Below are positions 38,662 to 45,412 of a DNA stretch of 45,412 nt, in pieces. Source of the DNA: an uncultured Bacteroidales bacterium. GTDB lineage: Bacteria; Bacteroidota; Bacteroidia; Bacteroidales; UBA932. The first letter of the stretch is position 1, and every line of letters begins with the position of its first letter. The notes under the pieces were generated by a model, which saw only the letters and a list, made by a program, of their open reading frames with translations, ran no database searches and was not told the origin of the DNA. The translations under genes were made by a program, and so were the position numbers. The DNA is taken from contig CAMKAJ010000019.1 of assembly GCA_946410455.1 (NCBI GenBank), forward strand, positions 1 to 45,412, given 5' to 3'.

Positions 38662-39106
38662 ATACATCCCCTCGCTTACCGATACGGTTATCGAAGAGAT
38701 ACCCGAGCGCGTTACCCTGGCAGTGGAAATTTCCAACTGCCGGGGTAATTGCCCCGGATGCCACTCCCCTTTTCTTCGCGACGATATAGGGGAAGAGCTC
38801 ACCGAATCTGCCATCGACAAGCTTCTGGGCGGTAATTTCGGGGTCAACTGCTTTTTGTTCCTGGGAGAGGGTTCAGACAGCGCGGCGCTGCTCTCGCTGG
38901 CCCGTCATATCAAAAGCAGATGGCCTGGAGTTGAGACCGCTGTTTACAGCGGACGCGACAAAGTGGAGGATGAATACTACGAGTGCTTCGACTACGTAAA
39001 GACCGGTCCTTATATCGAAGCCCTGGGCCCGCTCAACAAGCCCAGCACCAACCAGCGGCTGTTCTATCACAGACAAGACATAACCTCAAGATTCTGGAAA
39101 CGATAA
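38654..39106 (+). CDS. nrdG: anaerobic ribonucleotide reductase-activating protein
   Basis: A radical-SAM activase that generates the glycyl radical on NrdD. The 150-residue protein is short but complete, with the 4Fe-4S motif CRGNCPGC (Cys29, 33, 36), LFLGEGSD in the SAM-binding region (equivalent to GGEP), then VYSGRDK and YVKTGPYIE. It overlaps nrdD by 8 nt and is followed 1 nt later by the alarmone synthetase gene, so the metabolic pair and the signalling genes are probably one transcript. Confidence 0.94.
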   Translation: MLKYIPSLTDTVIEEIPERVTLAVEISNCRGNCPGCHSPFLRDDIGEELTESAIDKLLGGNFGVNCFLFLGEGSDSAALLSLARHIKSRWPGVETAVYSGRDKVEDEYYECFDYVKTGPYIEALGPLNKPSTNQRLFYHRQDITSRFWKR

Positions 39107-39107
39107 T

Positions 39108-40172
39108 ATGGCACACAAAAGACTGCTCGATCCGCACTGCGAAATGATTCTGCAGGAATTCCGCGACAACCTTCCGCTCTTCAAAGAAACCAGGGCCTTC
39201 CTGGATAAGCGGCTTAAAGAGGTTCTCGGCGAGGCCGGACTCATACTCGCAGCCCTTGAATCCAGGGTAAAGACCGAAGATTCGCTTGCTGGGAAACTTG
39301 AGCTCAAAGGCAATAAGTACAAGTCTCTCAAGGACATAACCGACATCATCGGGCTCCGTATCATCACCTTCTATACCGATGATATCGCAAAGGTATCAAC
39401 AGCCGTAGAGAAGCTTTTCGAGATAGATTGGGAGAACTCTGTAGATAAGCGCAAGCTGCACGAGATAGACAGTTTCGGATATCTCTCCATCCACTATATC
39501 TGCTCAATCCCCGACTTCCCCTACCGCGTCGAGATACAGATTCGCACTGTCCTGCAGCACGCGTGGGCCAACATGAACCACGACACAGGCTACAAGAGCG
39601 GCGTAGAGGTTCCCAAACGCTACCTTCGCAACCTGAACCGTCTTGCCGGCATGCTGGAGCTTGTAGATGAGCAGTTCAGCATCATCCGCACCGAGCTTAC
39701 CGACTACAGGCGCAGGGTGCACGCACTGGTGGCCTCCGGCAACCTGTCCGATGTGCCTCTGGACGGCGATACATTCAGGAGCTACATGGAGCTCGAGCCC
39801 TTCGACGCCCTCAACAAGCGCATCGCAGCCGTCAACCAGGCAGAGATACACGAAGTGTCGTTGCTGCCCTACCTCCCGGTATTCAAGCGTCTCGGCTGCA
39901 AGACGCTTGGAGACGTAGACAAGATTATTAAGGAGTATTCCGATGCCGCCTATCAGTTCGCCAGTTTCCAGCTTGGCCTTACCGACCTGGATATTATGTC
40001 TTCCTCTATCGGCCCGCAGGATATTTGCATTGCATTTATTCTGAAAAACGGTGGCGGCCGGGTAGGCCTGAAGGTCATGCTCGACATCTTGAACGGCGAA
40101 TCGGAGAATAACGAAATGATGGCCGAAGTGATAGAAGAACAGGCGTCCAGCCTTCCTTTTATGAACAAATAA
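39108..40172 (+). CDS. small alarmone synthetase (RelA/SpoT domain)
   Basis: A 354-residue protein with a RelA/SpoT pyrophosphokinase domain in the first 180 residues; it would transfer pyrophosphate from ATP to GTP, GDP or another nucleotide. The key residues are present: Arg53/Lys55 in SRVKTEDSLAGKL, the metal Asp79 in DIIGLRI, GYLSIHY (124-130), and Glu142 in VEIQIRTVLQHAWANMNHD. There is no HD hydrolase, TGS or ACT domain. Residues 180-354 form a helical, acidic C-terminal region I do not recognise, larger than in RelP/RelQ. The hydrolase needed to balance it is the next gene, 3 nt away. It could be housekeeping, stress-responsive or toxin-like. Confidence 0.88.
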   Translation: MAHKRLLDPHCEMILQEFRDNLPLFKETRAFLDKRLKEVLGEAGLILAALESRVKTEDSLAGKLELKGNKYKSLKDITDIIGLRIITFYTDDIAKVSTAVEKLFEIDWENSVDKRKLHEIDSFGYLSIHYICSIPDFPYRVEIQIRTVLQHAWANMNHDTGYKSGVEVPKRYLRNLNRLAGMLELVDEQFSIIRTELTDYRRRVHALVASGNLSDVPLDGDTFRSYMELEPFDALNKRIAAVNQAEIHEVSLLPYLPVFKRLGCKTLGDVDKIIKEYSDAAYQFASFQLGLTDLDIMSSSIGPQDICIAFILKNGGGRVGLKVMLDILNGESENNEMMAEVIEEQASSLPFMNK

Positions 40173-40175
40173 GAT

Positions 40176-40754
40176 ATGGCAAACAAACCTTTGAACACCG
40201 AGCTGCTGGACAGGGCTATTGTTTTCGCCGTCCACGCACATGCCGGCACCGAACGCAGGGGCAAGGGTTTCCCTTACATAGTTCATCCTATGGAGGCCGT
40301 TGAGATTGTTGCCAGCATTACTTCCGACCAGGAACTGCTTGCCGCTGCCGCTTTGCACGACGTGGTAGAAGATACAGATGTAACGATAGAAGACATCCGC
40401 AAGGAATTCGGCGAGCGCATTGCCCGCATCGTAGCTTCTGAGAGCGATGTATTCGAAGCTGGTGTAAGCGAAGAAGACAGCTGGCACGCTCGCAAGCAGG
40501 CCGCAATAGACAGGCTCAAGGCAGCTCCCCTGGATTCCAAGATAGTGGCTATGGGAGACAAGCTCTCCAACATGAGGGCCATAGCACGGGACTACGCTGT
40601 CAAGGGCGATGAGCTTTGGAAGATTTTCCACGCAAAGGACCCTTCAGACCATGAATGGCATTACCGCGGGCTTGCCGATTCTCTTAGGGAACTCGAGGAC
40701 ACATTTGCTTTCAAAGAATTCGAATCTCTTATAAATCAAGTCTTTAACAAATAG
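40176..40754 (+). CDS. small alarmone hydrolase (HD domain, MESH1-like)
   Basis: A 192-residue stand-alone HD-domain protein resembling the hydrolase half of SpoT and MESH1, which removes the 3'-pyrophosphate of (p)ppGpp using Mn2+. Seen in sequence: HAGTERRGKGFPYIVHP with His37, the HD pair 61-62 followed by ED 65-66 in ALHDVVEDTD, and MGDKLSNMRA. The ED motif needed for hydrolysis is intact. There is no synthetase domain. Its position directly behind the synthetase implies that the two set the level of the same messenger. An antitoxin-type role is an alternative. Confidence 0.87.
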   Translation: MANKPLNTELLDRAIVFAVHAHAGTERRGKGFPYIVHPMEAVEIVASITSDQELLAAAALHDVVEDTDVTIEDIRKEFGERIARIVASESDVFEAGVSEEDSWHARKQAAIDRLKAAPLDSKIVAMGDKLSNMRAIARDYAVKGDELWKIFHAKDPSDHEWHYRGLADSLRELEDTFAFKEFESLINQVFNK

Positions 40755-40757
40755 GAT

Positions 40758-41588
40758 ATGGAAGCTCGATTAATAAATCTTGACGATTTTGTCCTTTTTG
40801 GAGGAGGGGCAAACGGAGACAGTTACAACAGCCGTACCGATACTGATATAATGCTCAAACTCTACGCCCCCGGCAAACAAAGGCAGTCAATCGACGAACT
40901 CCTTGCAGCCCGTAAGGTTTACGAAGCAGGAATTCCTTCTCCCAAACCCGGAGAGCTGGTAAGAACCGCTGACGGGCGATTCGGCGTACTGTTCAAAAGA
41001 GTCAACGGCAAGAAGTCTTATGCCAGGGCGATCGCAGACAATCCTGAGAAAGTGGAACAGTATGCCCGCCAGTTTGCGCTGATGAGCAGAAAGTTACACG
41101 CCACCACAGTCAATACAGCAAACTTCGAGAGCATAAAAGACCGCTATTGCCGGCTGCTTAAAGAGAATCAGTTCTTCACGCACGCAGAAAAGCGCAAGCT
41201 CTCCCGCTTTATACAGGATGCCCCCGATACCAATACAGCACTCCACGGAGACCTGCAGTTCGGAAACCTGATCTTCGTAGGCAACACCAATTACTTCATC
41301 GATTTGGGTGATTTTGCATACGGATACCCCCTCTTTGATTTGGGTATGGTTTACATCACCTGCATCCTTTCCGATACCGCGTTCCGCAAAGAGAACTTCC
41401 ACATGGACGACGACGTGGCCGCCGAATTCTGGAGAATATTCGCTCGCTCCTATTTTGGAGAAGACCGGCCCCTTGCCAGCATAGAAGAAGAGGTTCGTCC
41501 CTACGCCGGGCTCAAGACTATAATAATAGAAAGAGACACCAAAAGGCCCATGCCTGAGTTCCGGGCCGCACTCAATAGTATATTATGA
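40758..41588 (+). CDS. APH-fold kinase (aminoglycoside phosphotransferase-like)
   Basis: A 276-residue protein-kinase-like phosphotransferase. ATP-binding features are FGGGANGDSY (14-23) and Lys34 in IMLKLY, with Glu47 as possible salt-bridge partner. The catalytic loop is HGDLQFGN (163-170), and the metal Asp182 lies in FIDLGDFAYG. It resembles the APH/choline-kinase superfamily, and a subgroup in Bacteroidota and Fibrobacteres (TIGR02172-like, from memory). The substrate is unknown. In this operon it lies between the alarmone enzymes and a PP2C/HATPase protein whose start it overlaps by 4 nt, so it may phosphorylate a signalling partner rather than an antibiotic. Confidence 0.82.
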   Translation: MEARLINLDDFVLFGGGANGDSYNSRTDTDIMLKLYAPGKQRQSIDELLAARKVYEAGIPSPKPGELVRTADGRFGVLFKRVNGKKSYARAIADNPEKVEQYARQFALMSRKLHATTVNTANFESIKDRYCRLLKENQFFTHAEKRKLSRFIQDAPDTNTALHGDLQFGNLIFVGNTNYFIDLGDFAYGYPLFDLGMVYITCILSDTAFRKENFHMDDDVAAEFWRIFARSYFGEDRPLASIEEEVRPYAGLKTIIIERDTKRPMPEFRAALNSIL

Positions 41589-43774
41589 GATTCAAAGAAC
41601 TACCTACCGCAATCAAGCAATCCGCCAGAGCCGGATTGGGATTGGTCATTGTAGCAACGCTGACACTCGAGGCGACTGCTATTATTCAGTTCGCTTATTC
41701 GCAAAAGGGCATTAAGGAAGAAGCATCTATGCGCGCGCAAAGCGAGATGGAAGCCACCAAGCTCAAGATTATTGACATTGTAGACCAAACCGAGACCGCA
41801 GTCCGCAACAGCATATGGATTGCTTCCTGGTGCCTCAATGTCCCGGACAGCATCAAGAATATCACCCACCGTTTGGTAGAAGACAATCCGGTGATCATGG
41901 GCTCAACCATGGCCATGGTGCCCGGATACTTAAAGAAGTACCCGCTTTTCTCTCCGTACAGCTGCATTAATCCGGAGACCGGAGAGATCGAGCTTAAGAC
42001 TCTGGCCACACAGGAGTACGACTATCCTTCGCAGGAGTGGTTTACCAAACCTATTGAGTTTGACGCTGGCTATTGGTCTGAGCCATACATAGACGAGGGT
42101 GGAGGCAACGTTCTCATGACTACTTACTCTATGCCTATTCATGATGAGAAGGGGCGCATTGCCGCAGTGCTCACGGCCGATATTTCACTGGATTGGCTCA
42201 CAGAGCTGGTTGGTAACGTGCAGGTGTACTCTTCTGCATACAGCTTGCTGTTCAGCCGTGCCGGTCAGATTATGGTCTGCCCTGCCGAGTCGCTTATCAT
42301 GAAGCGCAGCATTGTAGAAATGGCCGCAGAGAGTAAAGACAGTTCCACATACGGAGAGCTTAGCAGGGCTATTCTCAGCGGAAGCGCCGGCAATCAGGCC
42401 ATCAATACCAACGGCTCCAAAAAGTATGTGTACTACGCTCCTATTGAGCGCACCGGGTGGTCTATGTCGATCGTAATTCCAGAATCCGAGGTTTTTGCTA
42501 GCATACGCCGCATGGGCATGATGATTAAGTTTCTTCAGATCTTGGGAATTGCGCTGATTATTGTCATACTCTGGATTTTCACTAAGAACCAGCTCAAATA
42601 CAAGCTGTTGGAAGAGAATAAAGAGAAAATGGAAAGCGAGCTGCATATTGCCCGGAGTATCCAGATGTCCATGCTCCCCAATATCTTCCCTCCTTTCCCG
42701 GAACGCCACGACATAGATATGTGTGCAGACCTGGTGCCTGCGAAGGAAGTCGGGGGTGATCTCTACGACTTCTATATACGCGACGAGAAACTCTATTTCT
42801 GCATTGGAGACGTTTCCGGCAAGGGCGTGCCAGCGTCGCTGGTGATGGCCGTGACGCGCAGCCTGTTCCGTACAGTTTCGGGCCACGAAAAGAGCCCCCA
42901 GCGCATCGTCACCATGATGAACGATTCTATGTCGGACATGAACGACAACAATATGTTCGTCACCTTCTTCTGCGGTGTGCTGGACCTTGCAACCGGGCAC
43001 CTGCGCTATTGCAACGCCGGGCATAATGCTCCGCTTATTTTCCGCGACAGCATTGAGATGCTGCCCGTAGTGCCAAATATCCCCCTTGGTGTAATCCCTG
43101 GCATGACCTTCCAGGAGCAGGAAACCGACATGCACTACGACGATGCTCTCTTCCTCTACACCGACGGCCTGAGCGAGGCGGAGAACATAGAACACGAGCT
43201 GTTCGGCGAAGACAGGATGAAGGAGGTCATGTCTGTGCGCCGTTATTCCCAAGAGCACCTCAAGGCAATGCAGAAGGCAGTTGCTGAATTCGTGGGCGAG
43301 GCAGACCAGAGCGACGACCTTACCATGCTCTTCATCCATTATCTTAACGCTGAGCGTCCCGACTCTTCTGAGCGTCACCTGATTCTGCACAACGATATAC
43401 AGCAGATTCCGCAGCTCGCAGACTTTGTAGAGACCATAGCGGACGAGGTAAAGCTGGACCAGTCGCTCGTAATGAGCCTAAATCTGGCCCTGGAGGAAGC
43501 CGTTACCAACGTTATCCTTTATGCCTACCCGGAAGGTTCAGACGGTCTGGTAGAGGTGGAAGCTATACTCAAGCCCGGTTCCCTGGAGTTCATACTGACC
43601 GATAGCGGCAAGCCTTTCGACCCCACAAGCGTTCCCGATGCCGACGTGAGCCTGGCTGCCGAAGACCGGAAAATCGGAGGCCTGGGCATTTATCTTGTGC
43701 GCAATATCATGGACACCGTGTCTTACAAGCGCGAAGAAGGAAAGAACGTATTATCAATGACTAAAAACGTATAA
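41585..43774 (+). CDS. membrane sensor with PP2C (SpoIIE) phosphatase and HATPase domains
   Basis: A 729-residue signalling protein combining RsbU and RsbW functions. It has a first membrane helix (about 16-36), then a periplasmic dCache-like sensor (about 40-300; WFTKPIEFDAGYWSEPYID is typical), and a second helix (about 308-332). A short coiled linker leads to a PP2C/SpoIIE domain (about 365-580) with GGDLYDF, GDVSGKGVPASL, LYTDGLSEAEN and SDDLTML metal motifs. A C-terminal HATPase (about 595-729) shows the N-box LALEEAVTNVILYAY, DSGKPFDP and GGLGIYLV. The phosphatase would dephosphorylate and the HATPase phosphorylate the STAS protein encoded next. No sigma factor is nearby. Confidence 0.9.
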   Translation: MRFKELPTAIKQSARAGLGLVIVATLTLEATAIIQFAYSQKGIKEEASMRAQSEMEATKLKIIDIVDQTETAVRNSIWIASWCLNVPDSIKNITHRLVEDNPVIMGSTMAMVPGYLKKYPLFSPYSCINPETGEIELKTLATQEYDYPSQEWFTKPIEFDAGYWSEPYIDEGGGNVLMTTYSMPIHDEKGRIAAVLTADISLDWLTELVGNVQVYSSAYSLLFSRAGQIMVCPAESLIMKRSIVEMAAESKDSSTYGELSRAILSGSAGNQAINTNGSKKYVYYAPIERTGWSMSIVIPESEVFASIRRMGMMIKFLQILGIALIIVILWIFTKNQLKYKLLEENKEKMESELHIARSIQMSMLPNIFPPFPERHDIDMCADLVPAKEVGGDLYDFYIRDEKLYFCIGDVSGKGVPASLVMAVTRSLFRTVSGHEKSPQRIVTMMNDSMSDMNDNNMFVTFFCGVLDLATGHLRYCNAGHNAPLIFRDSIEMLPVVPNIPLGVIPGMTFQEQETDMHYDDALFLYTDGLSEAENIEHELFGEDRMKEVMSVRRYSQEHLKAMQKAVAEFVGEADQSDDLTMLFIHYLNAERPDSSERHLILHNDIQQIPQLADFVETIADEVKLDQSLVMSLNLALEEAVTNVILYAYPEGSDGLVEVEAILKPGSLEFILTDSGKPFDPTSVPDADVSLAAEDRKIGGLGIYLVRNIMDTVSYKREEGKNVLSMTKNV

Positions 43775-43778
43775 CAAT

Positions 43779-44081
43779 ATGGAAGTATTTATCAACAAGA
43801 CTGATTCCGAGACCACGGTCCGCTTCGTAGGCCGACTCGACACCCCCGCATCTGCAGATGTATTCAAGGCTCTTGACCCTGTTATCAACGATGCAAGCGG
43901 AACCATTATCCTGGACTGCAAGGAGATGAGCTACATTTCCAGCTCGGGCCTAAGGATTTTTCTGACCCTGCGCAAAGCAGCCTCAGCCAAGGGCGGACGC
44001 ATCATCGTTAAAGATATCTGTAACGATATCCGCCAGGTTTTCATGATGACCGGTTTCCTTAACCTGTTCGAAATTCAGTAA
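43779..44081 (+). CDS. STAS-domain anti-anti-sigma factor-like protein
   Basis: A 100-residue single STAS domain like RsbV/SpoIIAA. It has FVGRLDTPASADVF (16-29) and the conserved segment MSYISSSGLRIFL (50-62); the phosphorylatable Ser is one of Ser54-56, with Ser54 in place of the usual Asp of DSSG. It follows the PP2C/HATPase gene by 4 nt, and its stop overlaps the esterase start as TAATG. It is the probable substrate of both the phosphatase and the kinase domains next door; the downstream partner that it frees is unknown. Confidence 0.9.
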   Translation: MEVFINKTDSETTVRFVGRLDTPASADVFKALDPVINDASGTIILDCKEMSYISSSGLRIFLTLRKAASAKGGRIIVKDICNDIRQVFMMTGFLNLFEIQ

Positions 44082-45022
44082 TGAGAAGGTGGCTCTGTGC
44101 TGTTGCCGGTATTCTGCTTTGTGCCGGCCTGTCTGCCCAGACGCTTAGCGGCACCTACACCGTGGCCCAGCGCGACACCTGCGTGCTGATGCTCGACGTG
44201 TACCTTCCCACCGCCGGGTCTCAAACCAGTATCAACGGCAATCCGAAGCCCTCAGTGCTGTTTGTCTTCGGTGGCGGGTTCGTTACGGGCAGCAGGAACG
44301 ACGCATTCTACATGCCATGGTTCAAGTTGCTCAACGACAATGGGTACGGGGTTGTGTCGGTAGACTATCGACTGGGGCTGAAGGGCAAGAAGATGAATTT
44401 CGACATCTTCCATGTCCTTGAATCTGCGCGCATTACCAAGAAGGCAGTAGAAATCGGAGTCGAGGATGTATTTGCGTCTGTCCGCTTCCTTATTGACCAC
44501 GAAGTCGGCATCGACCCTTACAACTTGGTTATATCCGGCAGCTCTGCAGGTGCAATGATCTCGCTGAGCAGCGCCCTGGAGACCTGCAGCCGCACGGAGC
44601 GTAGCGCAATTCTTCCGGAATTCTTCCGCTTCAAGGGGGTAATTTCGTTTGCCGGAGCCATCATGACCCTGAGCGGAATGCCCGAATATCGCAGCACTCC
44701 CCCGCCACACCTGTTTTTCCATGGCACCGACGACGGAGCTGTAGTGTACGACAAGATTAAATTCGGACGCTACGGATACATTGGCAGCAGTGCCCTTGTG
44801 CGCGACGTTTTTGCTAAAAACAATTATACCTACGCCATTTACCGCTACCCGGGACATAGCCACGACATTGCAGCCAACATGTATGCAACATGGCCCGAAC
44901 AGCAATTATTCCTGGAGAGGAATGTAGTCATGGAGATGCACAGGGTCATCGATGCCACTGTAGTAGATCCCGCCATTCCGGTATACAAAAGCCTGGCAAT
45001 TTCCGTCAATGACATATATTGA
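44081..45022 (+). CDS. exported alpha/beta-hydrolase (esterase/lipase-like)
   Basis: A 313-residue exported hydrolase. The signal peptide spans 1-20 (ending AGLSAQ). FVFGGGFVTGSR (61-72) is the oxyanion-hole segment, equivalent to HGGG. The nucleophile is Ser155 in GSSAG (153-157), with Asp in FFHGTDDGAV and His in PGHSHDI. It resembles carboxylesterase/feruloyl-esterase-like proteins of gut Bacteroidota, but the substrate is unknown. It is last in the nrdD run, coupled by TAATG to the STAS gene; it might be an output gene of the signalling module or only a passenger. Confidence 0.85.
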   Translation: MRRWLCAVAGILLCAGLSAQTLSGTYTVAQRDTCVLMLDVYLPTAGSQTSINGNPKPSVLFVFGGGFVTGSRNDAFYMPWFKLLNDNGYGVVSVDYRLGLKGKKMNFDIFHVLESARITKKAVEIGVEDVFASVRFLIDHEVGIDPYNLVISGSSAGAMISLSSALETCSRTERSAILPEFFRFKGVISFAGAIMTLSGMPEYRSTPPPHLFFHGTDDGAVVYDKIKFGRYGYIGSSALVRDVFAKNNYTYAIYRYPGHSHDIAANMYATWPEQQLFLERNVVMEMHRVIDATVVDPAIPVYKSLAISVNDIY

Positions 45023-45054
45023 CCAGATGTAGCTGAGAATTTAGATTTTTTTTA

Positions 45055-45062
45055 TAAATTTG
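45055..45062 (+). promoter_or_regulatory. tRNA-Ala -7 promoter box
   Basis: TAAATTTG ends 10 nt before the first base of the tRNA. No clear -33 TTTG. Confidence 0.45.
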
Positions 45063-45068
45063 CAGCCG

Positions 45069-45145
<77 letters not shown>

Positions 45146-45176
45146 CAAAATACGCTGATAATCAGTGATTTAAGGC

Positions 45177-45227
45177 ACTTACGCAGAAACTTACGCAGAA
45201 AATTACAAAAGTTTCTGCGTATTTTTT
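45177..45227 (+). terminator. hairpin with repeated arm and T-tract after the tRNA
   Basis: Arms TACGCAGAAACTT (45180-45192) and AAGTTTCTGCGTA (45209-45221) pair perfectly over 13 bp, followed by six T. The left arm contains a tandem repeat ACTTACGCAGAA (45177-45188 and 45189-45200), so the right arm can pair with either copy. It serves as a terminator for the tRNA. The repeats also recall recombination sites at tRNA genes. Confidence 0.65.
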
Positions 45228-45323
45228 GTTTTGTCCCTCCCCTCTACTCCGTGACCTTATCGGGAGGTCACTACTGGGAACTGACCCGGGACAACCCACG
45301 CCATACGTCCGGATTGACACAAA
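45228..45323. other. intergenic stretch with one hairpin
   Basis: No gene is supported. GTGACCT (45251-45257) and AGGTCAC (45265-45271) form a perfect 7-bp inverted repeat with a 7-nt loop. The rest is pyrimidine-rich without clear motifs. Confidence 0.4.
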
Positions 45324-45351
45324 AAAATCCTGCCCCCCGAAAGGAAGGCAG
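45324..45351 (-). terminator. terminator of a gene entering from the right
   Basis: On the minus strand CTGCCTTCC pairs with GGGGGGCAG (9 bp with two G-U) around loop TTTC, followed after GA by seven T. On the plus strand the same hairpin is followed by AACCTTTTT, so it may also work in that direction. Confidence 0.6.
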
Positions 45352-45378
45352 AACCTTTTTCCTGACTTTATCAATGCG

Positions 45379-45412
45379 TCACCCAAGTTTGCTTAGCCAG
45401 TCGTCGGTCTCG
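45379..45412 (-). CDS. 3' end of a gene cut by the window edge (tentative)
   Basis: Minus-strand reading from the right edge gives ETDDWLSKLG and a stop at 45381-45379, about 28 nt before a strong terminator. The distance and the natural-looking C-terminus suggest a real gene tail, but ten codons cannot identify it, and another frame (stop about 10 nt later) is possible. Confidence 0.3.
   Translation of the reverse strand, partial: ETDDWLSKLG

Noticed and set aside
39504..40631. Antisense open frame of 375 codons across the alarmone synthetase and hydrolase genes
   Set aside because: It crosses two well-defined genes and their junction, so it is a shadow. An antisense regulatory transcript cannot be excluded but has no visible promoter.
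40758..41588. Aminoglycoside-resistance gene
   Set aside because: The APH fold is shared by many kinases, and the operon context of signalling genes argues against antibiotic modification.
42185..43390. Antisense open frame of 401 codons inside the PP2C/HATPase gene
   Set aside because: The sense strand encodes clear domains with all motifs; no promoter or family for the antisense product.

Overview
The window is a dense, roughly half-GC bacterial chromosome segment with about 40 protein genes, one tRNA and no visible mobile element or CRISPR array. Everything points to the order Bacteroidales. Promoters match the Bacteroidota pattern (TTTG, about 20 nt, then TAnnTTTG), ribosome binding sites are mostly absent, and gene families include the MetallophosN/C-type phosphoesterase, a cysteate-synthase-like enzyme, a DUF349 protein and the usual Bacteroidota XRE regulator. 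The host could be a gut member such as a Rikenellaceae relative, but the genus cannot be fixed from this sequence.

Left part (1-11303). An XRE regulator faces away from queA across a 450-nt AT-rich spacer. queA and a PlsC-like acyltransferase follow. Next comes the run rlmD, Ca2+/Na+ antiporter, cysteate-synthase-like PLP enzyme. Two exported, probably outer-membrane proteins lie on the opposite strand. The run GNAT-like protein, rarA, rfbC closes this part.

Middle (11300-23999). A minus-strand operon encodes a DUF349 repeat protein, YidC and a YggS-type PLP protein, with stop and start codons fused as TAATG. A glutaminyl-peptide cyclotransferase and trmD are divergent. A 320-nt spacer with its own strong promoter and three hairpins may be a small structured RNA. 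Then comes a coupled operon: asd, aminotransferase, CPA2 antiporter, trpS, asnA.

Right of centre (24000-36336). A four-gene minus-strand operon holds a divergent Rpe-family epimerase, a glycerol-1-phosphate-dehydrogenase-like enzyme, a GlpT-type transporter and a secreted phosphoesterase. It reads like a scavenging route for polyol phosphates. A small acidic protein, a SEC-C protein, trmO, an M23 lipoprotein and a HerA-like ATPase follow, then an exported FAD enzyme.

Right end (36337-45412). An eight-gene run starts with nrdD and nrdG (anaerobic dNTP synthesis). It continues with a small alarmone synthetase, a small alarmone hydrolase, an APH-fold kinase, a sensor protein carrying both a PP2C phosphatase and a HATPase anti-sigma-like domain, a STAS anti-anti-sigma protein and an exported esterase. 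This linkage of alarmone metabolism with a partner-switching module, and no sigma factor in sight, is the most interesting system here. The window ends with tRNA-Ala(CGC), a strong hairpin with repeated arms, and what is probably the tail of a gene entering from the right.

A recurrent detail is that several genes have the -7 box only 4-6 nt before the start codon, which predicts leaderless mRNAs.
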